A stretch of 64,000 nucleotides of DNA from Hydractinia symbiolongicarpus (taxonomy: Eukaryota; Cnidaria; Hydrozoa; Anthoathecata; Hydractiniidae): contig NC_079882.1 in NCBI RefSeq assembly GCF_029227915.1, positions 16,382,501 through 16,446,500 on the forward strand. The letters run 5' to 3'. The position numbers and the translations under genes are program-made. A model generated the notes under the pieces. The model saw nothing but the letters and a program-made list of their open reading frames with translations, had not been told where the DNA came from and ran no database searches. Shown piece by piece: positions 16,675-29,259 of this stretch. How positions within the stretch are numbered: the first letter of the stretch is position 1; every line of letters begins with the position of its first letter.

Positions 16675-17365
16675 TTAATACTCCACGCTATGAAATTGTT
16701 TGTCTGAGAAGTTAAGCTGGGCATCGCTCAGTAAATAGATATAATATCGGATATCTCCGGTTCCGTCGGCCTTTTTCGTTATATGGAGAGTTATACCATC
16801 CCTTACGTGCTGGAGAGTTCTTCCCGAATCATGCAGACTATGATCAGGAGACGATCGAAAATCAATAAAAAGCGCGTACCTCTCGGTCATAAATTGTCCT
16901 ATCGTGAATGTTGAATCGTGGTTACCAAAAAGGCTCACAATATGCTCGTACTGATCTTTGTCAAGCATAGCGGACAAATACAATTGATTGGGTTCGCCCT
17001 CGACAATGACGAATATTTTTTCGGATTATAAAGATTTCCGTTAATACCGCTATAAGGCTTAACTTCCGAGGGGTGTATAAACAGTAATAGAACCCCTTTT
17101 AAACTTTTTGCCGGTGTATCAATCTGTAAATTACTCTGAATTTCGTTTCCGTTTAGTGTGATTTTCAGAGTCTGTACCAGACTTTTGCCAATATTGAAAA
17201 GATAGTACGTTTCGTATTGGTACCAGTCAGTTCCAGATCAAACAATAACCGAAGACTTTCAGGTTGAATAACATCATTTTGCCCCATATTGGGAATATCC
17301 ACATGGAGGTCCTCGTTCTGATTGATCGTGGATGGGACATGACTCACCTTGACACGCTGTTTTTC
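16675..17365 (-). pseudogene. Capsid-like protein, N-terminal plus C-terminal parts (inverted copy)
   Basis: From 17,365 the N-terminal part duplicates 14,861-15,083, with the same frameshift. At the arm boundary (17,143/17,142) it jumps to the C-terminal third: NLQIDTPAKSLKGVLLLF, GINGNLYNPKK, then after a frameshift in an A-run (~17,025) IVEGEPNQLYLSAML, TIGQFMTERYALFIDF, DGITLHITKKADGTGDI, ending DKQFHSVEY. The last part closely matches 7,420-7,660. The copy lacks the middle segment held by 15,084-15,603, so the two copies are complementary halves. Confidence 0.7.
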
Positions 17366-17475
17366 GCTTTAATAGCGAACAATTTTTTTAATTCGGGGTA
17401 GGGTTCCAATGTTTTTCCAAATATATTACTATCATTCCTTACTAGTTTATTATTAGTTGTTTTTCGTTAAATAAA

Positions 17476-18027
17476 ATGGATAATCTAACATATGACCCAG
17501 CAACGAGTTTACAGAGGATGGCGATATTTATGATAATGATAATAATGGATCTTTACCCCAGGGACCTTGCCTGGCCTCCTGCACCGGAAGAAATAGAGAT
17601 GCAGGGGAGTAGCAAACTAATGGAAGAGCTCAAAAGGTCGATGATCAACGATATCTACAATAATCTGGCGGTGCTCCTGACTATGAAAATGCCGATGGCC
17701 AAGCGGCAATATGATGATTTTACTTATAGGAATGACCGACTTACCTATATGGATCGAATTAAGCATATGAATATTACGCTTACAAATATTGATGGTACCT
17801 TAAAAACACGGAGGGTGATTTATGATGCTCTAGGTATCAAACGTTTTCGGGCGATGGGCTTTAATCTTCCTACGGGCTACGAAAGACCTACTACACCGAA
17901 TAAGGGAAGTAAGTCTAGGGGTCAGCAGCTAGTTGTTAATATCGTAGAGGTGCAGGAAAAGTTTCAGGATCGTGGGGATACTGCATCTGTACAAACCGAT
18001 GATATAGAGATGATGCCAGTAGTCTAG
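17476..18027 (+). pseudogene. Coiled-coil/membrane protein 5' part, duplicated copy
   Basis: Identical in translation to 14,199-14,750, with the same stop immediately before AAGGT and the terminal repeat. Its 3' part is not present on this side. It exists only because the inverted duplication copied the insertion junction. Confidence 0.85.
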
Positions 18028-18032
18028 AAGGT

Positions 18033-18237
18033 AGAGATAGGAAAATGTTCGTTTTAGCACAGTCGACGGACGACAAGGGAATTCCCTGAAATCCGAAATC
18101 CAAAATCCCAATTCCGACAAATCCGAAATCAATCCGAAATACCAATAAAATCCAACGCATGCGCAACAGCGACTAGCGGGAATAATGCTGACATCAACAA
18201 AAATAGAGGTTGCTTAATTGAGTAGGGAAAGTCCCAT
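18033..18237 (+). repeat. Duplicated copy of the right terminal repeat
   Basis: Mirror of 13,989-14,193, starting AGAGATAGG after AAGGT (18,028-18,032). Because the junction itself is duplicated, this end does not define a second insertion. Confidence 0.85.
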
Positions 18238-18299
18238 ACTCAAAGGTGTGACCGTGCTAGAACTTTTATTGATTGAAATCAAAAAAATCCATATAATAA

Positions 18300-19795
18300 A
18301 TGAATGAGTACACTGTGAAACAGTTACACACTATCGCGAAAACCCGTGGACTTACGGGCTACTCCAAGCTGCGCAAAGCTGACCCTTGTTGCTTTGCTGG
18401 AGGCCCCTCCACAGCCTGTTCCTGTTCCAGAACCAAGGCCACAAGCATTTACACCAGATGCCTTGGATATATTTGAACTTCAAGAAATGGCAAAAACCCG
18501 TCCTATTAAGAGTAAGATTGAACCTCGACTCCCCACACCCGAAGCTATGAATGTATTTGAACGTCGAGAAATGGCGAGGACACGTCCAGTAGTCAAGAGC
18601 AAACTGCGAGAGTGGTCTGACTCGCTTTTTAGCTATGTGCCAGAGGGTATTAGAACGCCTGCGCAAAGTATATATGCATCGGCAAAAAATCGCATCCTTG
18701 CTCTTTATGATGGAGTCAGGAAGACCCTGATAGGTGAAGTTGAGCAAGAGGCAAGGGAGGATCATGCTGAAGATGAGCAGCAACCGAACCAAGACTTCAC
18801 TCCCCAGGAACATAAGCATGCTGAACATGGGACCTTCAGGAGCTTCCGTATCACTGGCATAGACGGTACGGATGTTGTTGGGTACTTGGGGATGGTGCGA
18901 TCAGACGTGAAAACCTTGGTTGAGAAGCAAGTTAAAGACATGGGGTCTGCTAAGGTGCAGTGCTCCATCTGGATTTTATGAAAGAAGCCAGTGGAGGGCA
19001 CTAGCGAGTTTATCGAAGTTGATAAGGTTCCTTGTATATCAAAGCACCCAAGTGGATAGCCACCAAAAAGGCCATGATTAATCCTATGAGTGAAGACGAG
19101 GAGTGCTTCAAGTGGAGTGTCATAGCTGCTCTGCATCACGAGCGGATAGGGACGAATCCTCAAGGAATCAGCAATCTAAGATTCTATGCAGAGGAGTATA
19201 ACAGGCAAGGCATCGAGTTTCCCATGGGCATCAAGGATATATCTAAATTTGAGAAGAACAACCCTAACATCGCGATGAACGTCTTGTACGTGACAGACTT
19301 TCAATATCTTGCGTCGATCTACACACAACGGACGCGAGAAACAGGTTAATCTGCTACTCCACACGGACGATAAAAAGAGTCATTATATAGCCATCAAAAA
19401 TCTCTCACGGCTCCTGGGCAGCGAGACATTAAAGAATCATGCAAAGATGCACTTCTGTATGAACTGTATGCAAGCCTTTCCAACAATCGAATCGCGAGAC
19501 AAGCACTATACCTACTGCAGGGATAACAAAGCGGTCAAGATCACGATGCCAAGCGAAAAGGAAAGGTGGATCTACTACAAGGATGATCAGCAGCAGTTCA
19601 AGGTACCATTCGCCATCTATGCAGATTTCGAATCTCTACTCGTTCCTATGACTGAAGATAAGAGGGAGACCAAGACGAAAAAGCTGAACAAGCACGTACC
19701 GTGTGGCTGGTGCACGGACAGTACCTTCGCCTACGGGTCCGTGCCAGACCCACTGAGATTCTAAAGGGGTGAGGACTGCGTGAAGAATGTCGTTT
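18300..19795 (+). pseudogene. polB: DNA polymerase 5' fragment, cut by satellite
   Basis: Copy of the first half of the polymerase: SAP-like motif, the same 1-base insertion (~18,384), TGA at 18,979, then KAPKWIATKKAMINP, the C2HC finger and Exo I (YADFESLL, ~19,620). Just after VPDPL the match to the left arm becomes poor, a stop appears (19,762-19,764), and the satellite takes over at ~19,789. Everything from Exo II onward is missing. Confidence 0.85.
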
Positions 19796-20819
19796 CAGTC
19801 TCATTGCGCTACAACGTTCCAAGTGTTTTTTCTTAGCGCCGTGGCCTTAGAACACTCTTAACTACGTTCGCAGTGCTATAAAGACCGTAATAAGGTCTTT
19901 TGCAGTCTAATAAAAGCTTCACACGTAAATCACGTGGTTTCACCTGCCTGCGCAGTTTACCATTGGACTAGTCGTTCCAGTCTCAATGCACTACAACGTT
20001 GCCAGTGGTTTTCCTTAGCGCCGTGGCCTTAGAACACTCTTACCTACGTGCACAGTCCTATAAAGGCTGTAATATGGCCTTTTGCAGTCTAATAAAGGCC
20101 TCACACGTAAATCACGTGCTTCCATCTCCCTGTGCAGGTTACCATTGGACTATTCCTTCCAGTCTCAATGCACTACAACGTTCCAAGTGTTTTTTCTTAG
20201 CGCCGTGGCCTTAGAACACTCTTAACTACGTTCACAGTGCTATAAAGACCGTAATAAGGTCTTTTGCAGGCTAATAATAGCTTCACACGTAAATCACGTG
20301 GTTTCACCTGCCTGCGCAGTTTACCATTGGACTAGTCGTTCCAGTCTCAATGCGTTACAACGTCCCAAGTCGTTTTCATTAGCGCTGTTGCCTTGCAACA
20401 CTCTTAACTACGTGCACAGTCCTATAAAGGCTGTAATATGGCCGTTTGCAGTCCAATAAAGGCCGCACACGTAAATCAAGCGGTTTCAGCTGCCTCCGCC
20501 GGTTACCATTGGAGTTGTCGTTCCAGTCTCAATGCACTACAAAGTTGCCAGTGGTTTTCCTTAGCGCCGTGGCCTTAGAACACTCTTAACTACGTACACA
20601 GCGCTATAAAGACCGCAATAAGGCCCTTTGCAGTCTAATAAAAGCGTCACACGTTAATCACGTGGTTTCACCTGCCTGCGCAGATTACCATTAGACTATT
20701 CGCTCCAGTCGCAATGCGCTACAACGTCCCAAGTCGTTTCCATTGGCGCCGTTGCCTGAGAACAATCATAAGTACACGCACATTCCTATAAAGGCTGTAA
20801 TATGGCCTTTTGCAGTGTA

Positions 20820-20820
<1 letters not shown>

Positions 20821-20858
<38 letters not shown>

Positions 20859-21422
20859 ATTTATTTGGGTTCAATTTTGTACAAAATTGTTCTTCTCCCT
20901 AAAATGAAATATAAAAATGAAAAAAATTTTAGATTAAGAATAAATAAGTGTTCAAAAAATAAATTTTTTTTATATACATTAAATAAAAAAGAAAACCGCG
21001 ATGAGAAAAACTGAAAAGGCTTGAAAGAAATTGAAACGCTCGAATCGACGAGAAATTAAGAAACGATATGGAATCAACCTAAATTGTAACTAGACAAAAA
21101 GCAGAGAAAACGATAAATGGCCTTGAAAGTAAGGAAAATATAAATAAACTATAAATAAAGAATAAATAATTGTTCAAAAAAATATTATCTTTTTATATAT
21201 ATACATTATAAAAACCGCGATGAAAAGCAAAATTAAAAATAAACTTGAAAGGCTCGAAAGAAATTGAAACACTCGAATCGACAAGATAAATAGAGACGAT
21301 ATTGGAATCAACCTAGATAGGAGTAACTAGAAAAAAAACCCAGAGAAAACCATAAATGGCCTTGGAAGTAAGAAAATATAAAATAAACTAATTGAATTAT
21401 GAAAAAAAAAAAAAAAAAAAAA
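20821..21422. repeat. A/T-rich insert in the satellite, copy 1
   Basis: Starts with (TTA)n directly after ...TGCAGTGTAA and ends with a run of more than 20 A before ACGGCCTCATACG, so it splits a monomer at its TAATAA. The interior is a two-unit tandem of about 222 bp (for example AATAAATAAGTGTTC at 20,939 and AATAAATAATTGTTC at 21,161). A poly-A end and simple-repeat start suggest a retroposed sequence, but no tRNA-like or reverse-transcriptase part is seen. Confidence 0.8.
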
Positions 21423-22690
21423 ACGGCCTCATACGTAAATCACGTGGTTCCATCTGCCTGCGCAGGTTACCATTGGACTAGTCGTTCTAGTCTCAATGCG
21501 CTACAACGTCCCAAGTCGTTTTCATTAGCGCCGTCACCTTAGAACACTCTTAACTAAGTGCACAGTCCTATAAAGGCTGTAATATGGCCTTTTGCAGTCC
21601 AATAAAGGCCGCACACGTAAATCACGTGGTTCCATCTGCCTGCGCAGGTTACCATTGGACTTTTCCTTCCAGTCTCAATACGCTTCAAAGTCCCAAGTCG
21701 TTTTCATTAGCGCCGTAGCCTTAGAACACTCTTAGCTACGTGCACGGCGCTATAAAGACCGTAATAAGGCCCTTTGCAGTCTAATAAAAGCTTCACACAT
21801 AAATCACGTGGTTTCACCTGCCTGCGCAGATTACCATTAGACTATTCGCTCCAGTTGCAATGCGCTACAACGTCCCAAGTCGTTTTCATTAGCGCCGTTG
21901 CCTTAGAACAATCTTAAGTACGCGCACAGTCCCATAAAGGTTGTAATATGGCCTGTTGCAGTTTAATAAAGGCCTCACACGTAAATCACGTGGTTCCATC
22001 TGCTTGCGCAGGTTACCATTGGACTAGACGATCCAGTCTCTATGCACTACAACGTTCCAAGTGGTTTTCCTTAGTGCCATGGCCTTAGAAAACTCTTAAC
22101 TACGTTCACAGTGCTATAAAGACCGTAATAAGGCCTTTTTCAGTCTAATAAAAGCTTCACACGTAAATCACGTGGTTTCACCTGGCTGCGCAGGTTACCA
22201 TTGGACTTGTCGTTCCAGTCTCAATGCGCTACAACGTCCCAAGTCGTTTTCATTAGCGTCGTTGCTTTAGAACACTCTTAACTACATGCACAGTCCTATA
22301 AAGACGGTAATATGGGCTTTTGCAGTCCAATAAAGGCCGCACACGTAAATCACGTGGTTCCATATGCCTGCGCAGGTTACCATTGGACTATTCCTTCCAT
22401 TCTCAATGCGCTTCAAAGTCCCAAGTCGTTTTCATTAGCGCCGTCGCCTTAGAACACTCTTAACTACGTTCTCTGTGCTATAAAGACCGTAATTTGGCCT
22501 TTTGCAGTGTAATAAAAGCTTCACACGTAAATCACGTGGTTTAACCTGCCTGCGCAGTTTACCATTGGACTAGTCGTTCCAGTCTCAATGCGTTACAACG
22601 TCCCAAGTCGTTTTCATTAGCGCTGTTGCCTTACAACACTCTTAACTACGTGCACATTCCTATAAAGGCTGTAATATGGCCTTTTGCAGT

Positions 22691-25600
22691 GTAATAACGG
22701 CCTCATACGTAAACTACGTGGTTCCATCTGCCTGCGCAGGTTACCATTGGACTAGTCGTTCCAGTCTCAATGCGCTACAACGTCCCAAGTCGTTTTCATT
22801 AGCGCCGTCACCTTAGAACACTCTTAACTACGTGCACAGTCCTATAAAGGCTGTAATATGGCCTTTTGCAGTCCAATAAAGGCCGCACACGTAAATCACG
22901 TGGTTCCATCTGCCTGCGCAGGTTACCATTGGACTATTCCTTCCAGTCTGAATGCGCTTCAAAGTCCCAAGCCGTTTTCATTAGCGCCGTCGCTTTAGAA
23001 CACTCTTAACTACGTTCTCTGTGCTATAAAGACCGTAATATGGCCTTTTGCAGTGTAATAAAAGCTTCACACGTAAATCACGTGGTTTAACCTGCCTGCG
23101 CAGTTTACCATTGGACTAGTCGTTCCAGTCTCAATGCGTTACAACGTCCCAAGTCGTTTTCATTAGCGCTGTTGCCTTACAACACTCTTAACTACGTGCA
23201 CATTCCTATAAAGGCTGTAATATGGCCTTTTGCAGTCCAATAAAGGCCGCACACGTAAATCAAGCGGTTTCAGCTGCCTCCGCCGGTTACCATTGGACTT
23301 GTCGTTCCAGTCTCAATGCACTAAAACGTTGCCAGTGGTTTTCCTTAGCGCCGTGCCCTTAGAACACTCTTAACTACGTGCACAGCGGTATAAAGACCGC
23401 AATAAGGCCCTTTAAAGTCTAATAAAAGCTTCACACGTTAATCACGTGGTTTCACCTGCCTGCGCAGATTACCCTTAGACTATTCGCTCCAGTCGCAATG
23501 CGCTACAACGTCCCAAGTCGTTTCCATTAGCGCCGTTGCCTGAGAACAATCTTAAGTACACGCACAGTCCTATAAAGGCTGTAATAGGGCCCTTTGCAGT
23601 CTAATAAGGCCTCACACGTAAATCACGTGGTTCCATCTCCCTGGACAGGTCACCATTTGACTATTCTTTCCACTCTCAATGCACTACAACGTTCAAAGTG
23701 GTTTTCCTTAGCACCGTGGCCTTAGAACAATCTTAAGTGCACGCACATTCCTATAAAGGCTGTAATAAGGCTTTTGCAGTGTAATAACGGCCTCATACGT
23801 AAATCACGTGGTTCCATCTGCCTGCGCAGGTTACCATTGGACTAGTCGTTCCAGTCTCAATGCGCTACAACGTCCCAAGTCGTTTTCATTAGCGCCGTCA
23901 CCTTAGGACACTCTTAACTACGTGCACAGTCCTATAAAGGCTGTAATATGGCCTTTTGCAGTCCAATAAAGGCCACACACGTAAATCACGTGGTTCCATC
24001 TGCCTGCGCAGGTTACCATTGGACTATTCCTTCCAGTCTGAATGCGCTTCAAAGTCCCAAGCCGTTTTCATTAGCGCCGTCGCCTTAGAACACTCTTAAC
24101 TACGTTCTCTGTGCTATAAAGACCGTAATATGGCCTTTTGCAGTGTAATAAAAGCTTCACACGTAAATCACGTGGTTTAACCTGGCTGCGCAGTTTACCA
24201 TTGGACTAGTCGTTCCAGTCTCAATGCGTTACAACGTCCCAAGTCGTTTTCATTAGCGCTGTTGCCTTACAACACTCTTAACTACGTGCACATTCCTATA
24301 AAGGCTGTAATATGGCCTTTTGCAGTGTAATAACGGCCTCATACGTAAATTACGTGGTTCCATCTGCCTGCGCAGGTTACCATTGGACTAGTCGTTCCAG
24401 TCTCAATGCGCTACAACGTCCCAAGTCGTTTTCATTAGCGCCGTCACCTTAGAACACTCTTAACTACGTGCACAGTCCTATAAAGGCTGTAATATGGCCT
24501 TTTGCAGTCCAATAAAGGCCGCACACGTAAATCACGTGGTTCCATCTGCCTGCGCAGGTTACCATTGGACTATTCCTTCCAGTCTGAATGCGCTTCAAAG
24601 TCCCAAGCCGTTTTCATTAGCGCCGTCGCCTTAGAACACTCTTAACTACGTTCTCTGTGCTATAAAGACCGTAATATGGCCTTTTGCAGTGTAATAAAAG
24701 CTTCACACGTAAATCACGTGGTTTAACCTGCCTGCGCAGTTTACCATTGGACTAGTCGTTCCAGTCTCAATGCGTTACAACGTCCCAAGTCGTTTTCATT
24801 AGCGCTGTTGCCTTACAACACTCTTAACTACGTGCACATTCCTATAAAGGCTGTAATATGGCCTTTTGCAGTCCAATAAAGGCCGCACACGTAAATCAAG
24901 CGGTTTCAGCTGCCTCCGCCGGTTACCATTGGACTTGTCGTTCCAGTCTCAATGCACTACAACGTTGCCAGTGGTTTTCCTTAGCGCCGTGCCTTTAGAA
25001 CACTCTTAACTACGTGCACAGCGGTATAAAGACCGCAATAAAGCCCTTTAAAGTCTAATAAAAGCTTCACACGTTAATCACGTGGTTTCACCTGCCTGCG
25101 CAGATTACCCTTAGACTATTCGCTCCAGTCGCAATGCGCTACAACGTCCCAAGTCGTTTCCATTAGCGCCGTTGCCTGAGAACAATCTTAAGTACACGCA
25201 CAGTCCTATAAAGGCTGTAATAGGGCCCTTTGCAGTCTAATAAGGCCTCACACGTAAATCACGTGGTTCCATCTCCCTGGACAGGTCACCATTTGACTAT
25301 TCTTTCCACTCTCAATGCACTACAACGTTCAAAGTGGTTTTCCTTAGCACCGTGGCCTTAGAACAATCTTAAGTGCACGCACATTCCTATAAAGGCTGTA
25401 ATAAGGCTTTTGCAGTGTAATAACGGCCTCATACGTAAATCACGTGGTTCCATCTGCCTGCGCAGGTTACCATTGGACTAGTCGTTCCAGTCTCAATGCG
25501 CTACAACGTCCCAAGTCGTTTTCATTAGCGCCGTCACCTTAGAACACTCTTAACTACGTGCACAGTCCTATAAAGGCTGTAATATGGCCTTTTGCAGTCC

Positions 25601-25961
25601 AATAAAAGCCACACACGTAAATCACGTGGTTCCATCTGCCTGCGCAGGTTACCATTGGACTATTCCTTCCAGTCTGAATGCGCTTCAAAGTCCCAAGCCG
25701 TTTTCATTAGCGCCGTCGCCTTAAACACTCTTAACTACGTTCTCTGTGCTATAAAGACCGTAATATGGCCTTTTGCAGTGTAATAAAAGCTTCACACGTA
25801 AATCACGTGGTTTAACCTGCCTGCGCAGATTACCCTTAGACTATTCGCTCCAGTTGCAATGCGCTACAACGTCCCAAGTGGTTTCCATTAGCGCCGTTGC
25901 CTTAGAACAATCTTAAGTGCACGCACATTCCTATAAAGGCTGTAATAAGGCTTTTGCAGTG
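22691..25961 (+). repeat. Higher-order repeat, 1,636 bp (9 monomers), two copies
   Basis: Rare variants recur at 1,636-bp spacing: GTAATAACGG at 22,691 and 24,327, the AAGCGG-type monomer at 23,222 and 24,858, and CTGGACAGGTCACC at 23,641 and 25,277. Confidence 0.8.
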
Positions 25962-26327
25962 TAATAACGGCCTCATACGTAAATCACGTGGTTCCATCTG
26001 CCTGCGCAGGTTACCATTGGACTAGACGATCCAGTCTCTATGCACTACAACGTTCCAAGTGGTTTTCCTTAGCGCCGTGGCCTTAGAACACTCTTAACTA
26101 CGTACACAGCGCTATAAAGACCGCAATAAGGCCCTTTGCAGTCTAATAAAAGCGTCACACGTTAATCACGTGGTTTCACCTGCCTGCGCAGATTACCATT
26201 AGACTATTCGCTCCAGTCGCAATGCGCTACAACGTCCCAAGTCGTTTCCATTGGCGCCGTTGCCTGAGAACAATCATAAGTACACGCACATTCCTATAAA
26301 GGCTGTAATATGGCCTTTTGCAGTGTA

Positions 26328-26328
<1 letters not shown>

Positions 26329-26381
<53 letters not shown>

Positions 26382-26944
26382 ATTTATTTGGGTTCAATTT
26401 TGTACAAAATTGTTCTTCTCCCTAAAATGAAATATAAAAATGAAAAAAATTTTAGATTAAGAATAAATAAGTGTTCAAAAAATAAATTTTTTTTATATAC
26501 ATTAAATAAAAAAGAAAACCGCGATGAGAAAAACTGAAAAGGCTTGAAAGAAATTGAAACGCTCGAATCGACGAGAAATTAAGAAACGATATGGAATCAA
26601 CCTAAATTGTAACTAGACAAAAAGCAGAGAAAACGATAAATGGCCTTGAAAGTAAGGAAAATATAAATAAACTATAAATAAAGAATAAATAATTGTTCAA
26701 AAAAATATTATCTTTTTATATATATACATTATAAAAACCGCGATGAAAAGCAAAATTAAAAATAAACTTGAAAGGCTCGAAAGAAATTGAAACACTCGAA
26801 TCGACAAGATAAATAGACACGATATTGGAATCAACCTAGATAGGAGTAACTAGAAAAAAAACCCAGAGAAAACGATAAATGGCCTTGGAAGTAAGAAAAT
26901 ATAAAATAAACTAATTGAATTATGAAAAAAAAAAAAAAAAAAAA
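26329..26944. repeat. A/T-rich insert in the satellite, copy 2
   Basis: Nearly identical to 20,821-21,422, at the same monomer position and 5,508 bp downstream, with a (TTA)n run about 15 bp longer. Flanking satellite from about 20,545-22,240 matches 26,060-27,750, so insert and flanks were copied together. Confidence 0.9.
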
Positions 26945-29259
26945 ACGGCCTCATACGTAAATCACGTGGTTCCATCTGCCTGCGCAGGTTACCATTGGAC
27001 TAATCGTTCTAGTCTCAATGCGCTACAACGTCCCAAGTCGTTTTCATTAGCGCCGTCACCTTAGAACACTCTTAACTAAGTGCACAGTCCTATAAAGGCT
27101 GTAATATGGCCTTTTGCAGTCCAATAAAGGCCGCACACGTAAATCACGTGGTTCCATCTGCCTGCGCAGGTTACCATTGGACTTTTCCTTCCAGTCTCAA
27201 TACGCTTCAAAGTCCCAAGTCGTTTTCATTAGCGCCGTAGCCTTAGAACACTCTTAGCTACGTGCACGGCGCTATAAAGACCGTAATAAGGCCCTTTGCA
27301 GTCTAATAAAAGCTTCACACATAAATCACGTGGTTTCACCTGCCTGCGCAGATTACCATTAGACTATTCGCTCCAGTTGCAATGCGCTACAACGTCCCAA
27401 GTCGTTTTTATTAGCGCCGTTGCCTTAGAACAATCTTAAGTACGCGCACAGTCCCATAAAGGTTGTAATATGGCCTGTTGCAGTTTAATAAAGGCCTCAC
27501 ACGTAAATCACGTGGTTCCATCTGCTTGCGCAGGTTACCATTGGACTAGACGATCCAGTCTCTATGCGCTACAACGTCCCAAGTGGTTTTCCTTAGTGCC
27601 ATGGCCTTAGAAAACTCTTAACTACGTTCACAGCGCTATAAAGACCGTAATAAGGCCTTTTTCAGTCTAATAAAAGCTTCACACGTAAATCACGTGGTTT
27701 CACCTGGCTGCGCAGGTTACCATTGGACTTGTCGTTCCAGTCTCAATGCGCTACAACGTCCCAAGCCGTTTTCATTAGCGCCGTCGCCTTAGAACACTCT
27801 TAACTACGTTCTCTGTGCTATTAAGAGCGTAATATGGCCTTTTGCAGTGTAATAAAAGCTTCACACGTAAATCACGTGGTTTAACCTGCCTGCGCAGTTT
27901 ACCATTGGACTAGTCGTTCCAGTCTCAATGCGTTACAACGTCCCAAGTCGTTTTCATTAGCGCTGTTGCCTTAGAACACTCTTAACTACGTTCTCTGTGC
28001 TATAAAGACCGTAATATGGCCTTTTGCAGTGTAATAAAAGCTTCACACGTAAATCACGTGGTTTAACCTGCCTGCGCAGTTTACCATTGGACTAGTCGTT
28101 CCAGTCTCAATGCGTTACAACGTCCCAAGTCGTTTTCATTAGCGCTGTTGCCTTACAACACTCTTAACTACGTGCACATTCCTATAAAGGCTGTAATATG
28201 GCCTTTTGCAGTGTAATAACGGCCTCATACGTAAATCACGTGGTTCCATCTGCCTGCGCAGGTTACCATTGGACTAGTCGTTCCAGTCTCAATGCGCTAC
28301 AACGTCCCAAGTCGTTTTCATTAGCGTCGTTGCTTTAGAACACTCTTAACTACATGCACAGTCCTATAAAGACGGTAATATGGGCTTTTGCAGTCCAATA
28401 AAGGCCGCACACGTAAATCACGTGGTTCCATATGCCTGCGCAGGTTACCATTGGACTATTCCTTCCATTCTCAATGCGCTTCAAAGTCCCAAGTCGTTTT
28501 CATTAGCGCCGTCGCCTTAGAACACTCTTAACTACGTTCTCTGTGCTATAAAGACCGTAATATGGCCTTTTGCAGTGTAATAAAAGCTTCACACGTAAAT
28601 CACGTGGTTTAACCTGCCTGCGCAGTTTACCATTGGACTAGTCGTTCCAGTCTCAATGCGTTACAACGTCCCAAGTCGTTTTCATTAGCGCTGTTGCCTT
28701 ACAACACTCTTAACTACGTGCACATTCCTATAAAGGCTGTAATATGGCCTTTTGCAGTGTAATAACGGCCTCATACGTAAATCACGTGGTTCCATCTGCC
28801 TGCGCAGGTTACCATTGGACTAGTCGTTCCAGTCTCAATGCGCTACAACGTCCCAAGTCGTTTTCATTAGTGCCGTCACCTTAGAACACTCTTAACTTCG
28901 TGCACAGTCCTATAAAGGCTGTAATATGGCCTTTTGCAGTCCAATAAAGGCCGCACACGTAAATCAAGCGGTTTCAGCTGCCTCCGCCGGTTACCATTGG
29001 ACTTGTCGTTCCAGTCTCAATGCACTACAACGTTGCCAGTGGTTTTCCTTAGCGCCGTGCCCTTAGAACACTCTTAACTACGTGCACAGCGGTATAAAGA
29101 CCGCAATAAGGCCCTTTAAAGTCTAATATAAGCTTCACACGTTAATCACGTGGTTTCACCTGCCTGCGCAGATTACCCTTATACTATTCGCTCCAGTCGC
29201 AATGCGCTACAACGTCCCAAGTCGTTTCCATTAGCGCCGTTGCCTGAGAACAATCTTAA

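Larger units (their letters stand above)
17143..19795 (-). repeat. Right arm of 2.65-kb inverted repeat
   Basis: Mirror of 12,431-15,083. Identity is very high from 17,143 to 19,758. The outer 37 bp (19,759-19,795) carry about nine mismatches without gaps and end against the satellite. Confidence 0.95.

Noticed and set aside
18352-19163. Antisense frames of 133 and 158 codons opposite the polymerase 5' part (and mirror copies at 13,063-13,874)
   Set aside because: These are shadows of the polymerase coding strand. The sense strand carries the recognisable motifs.
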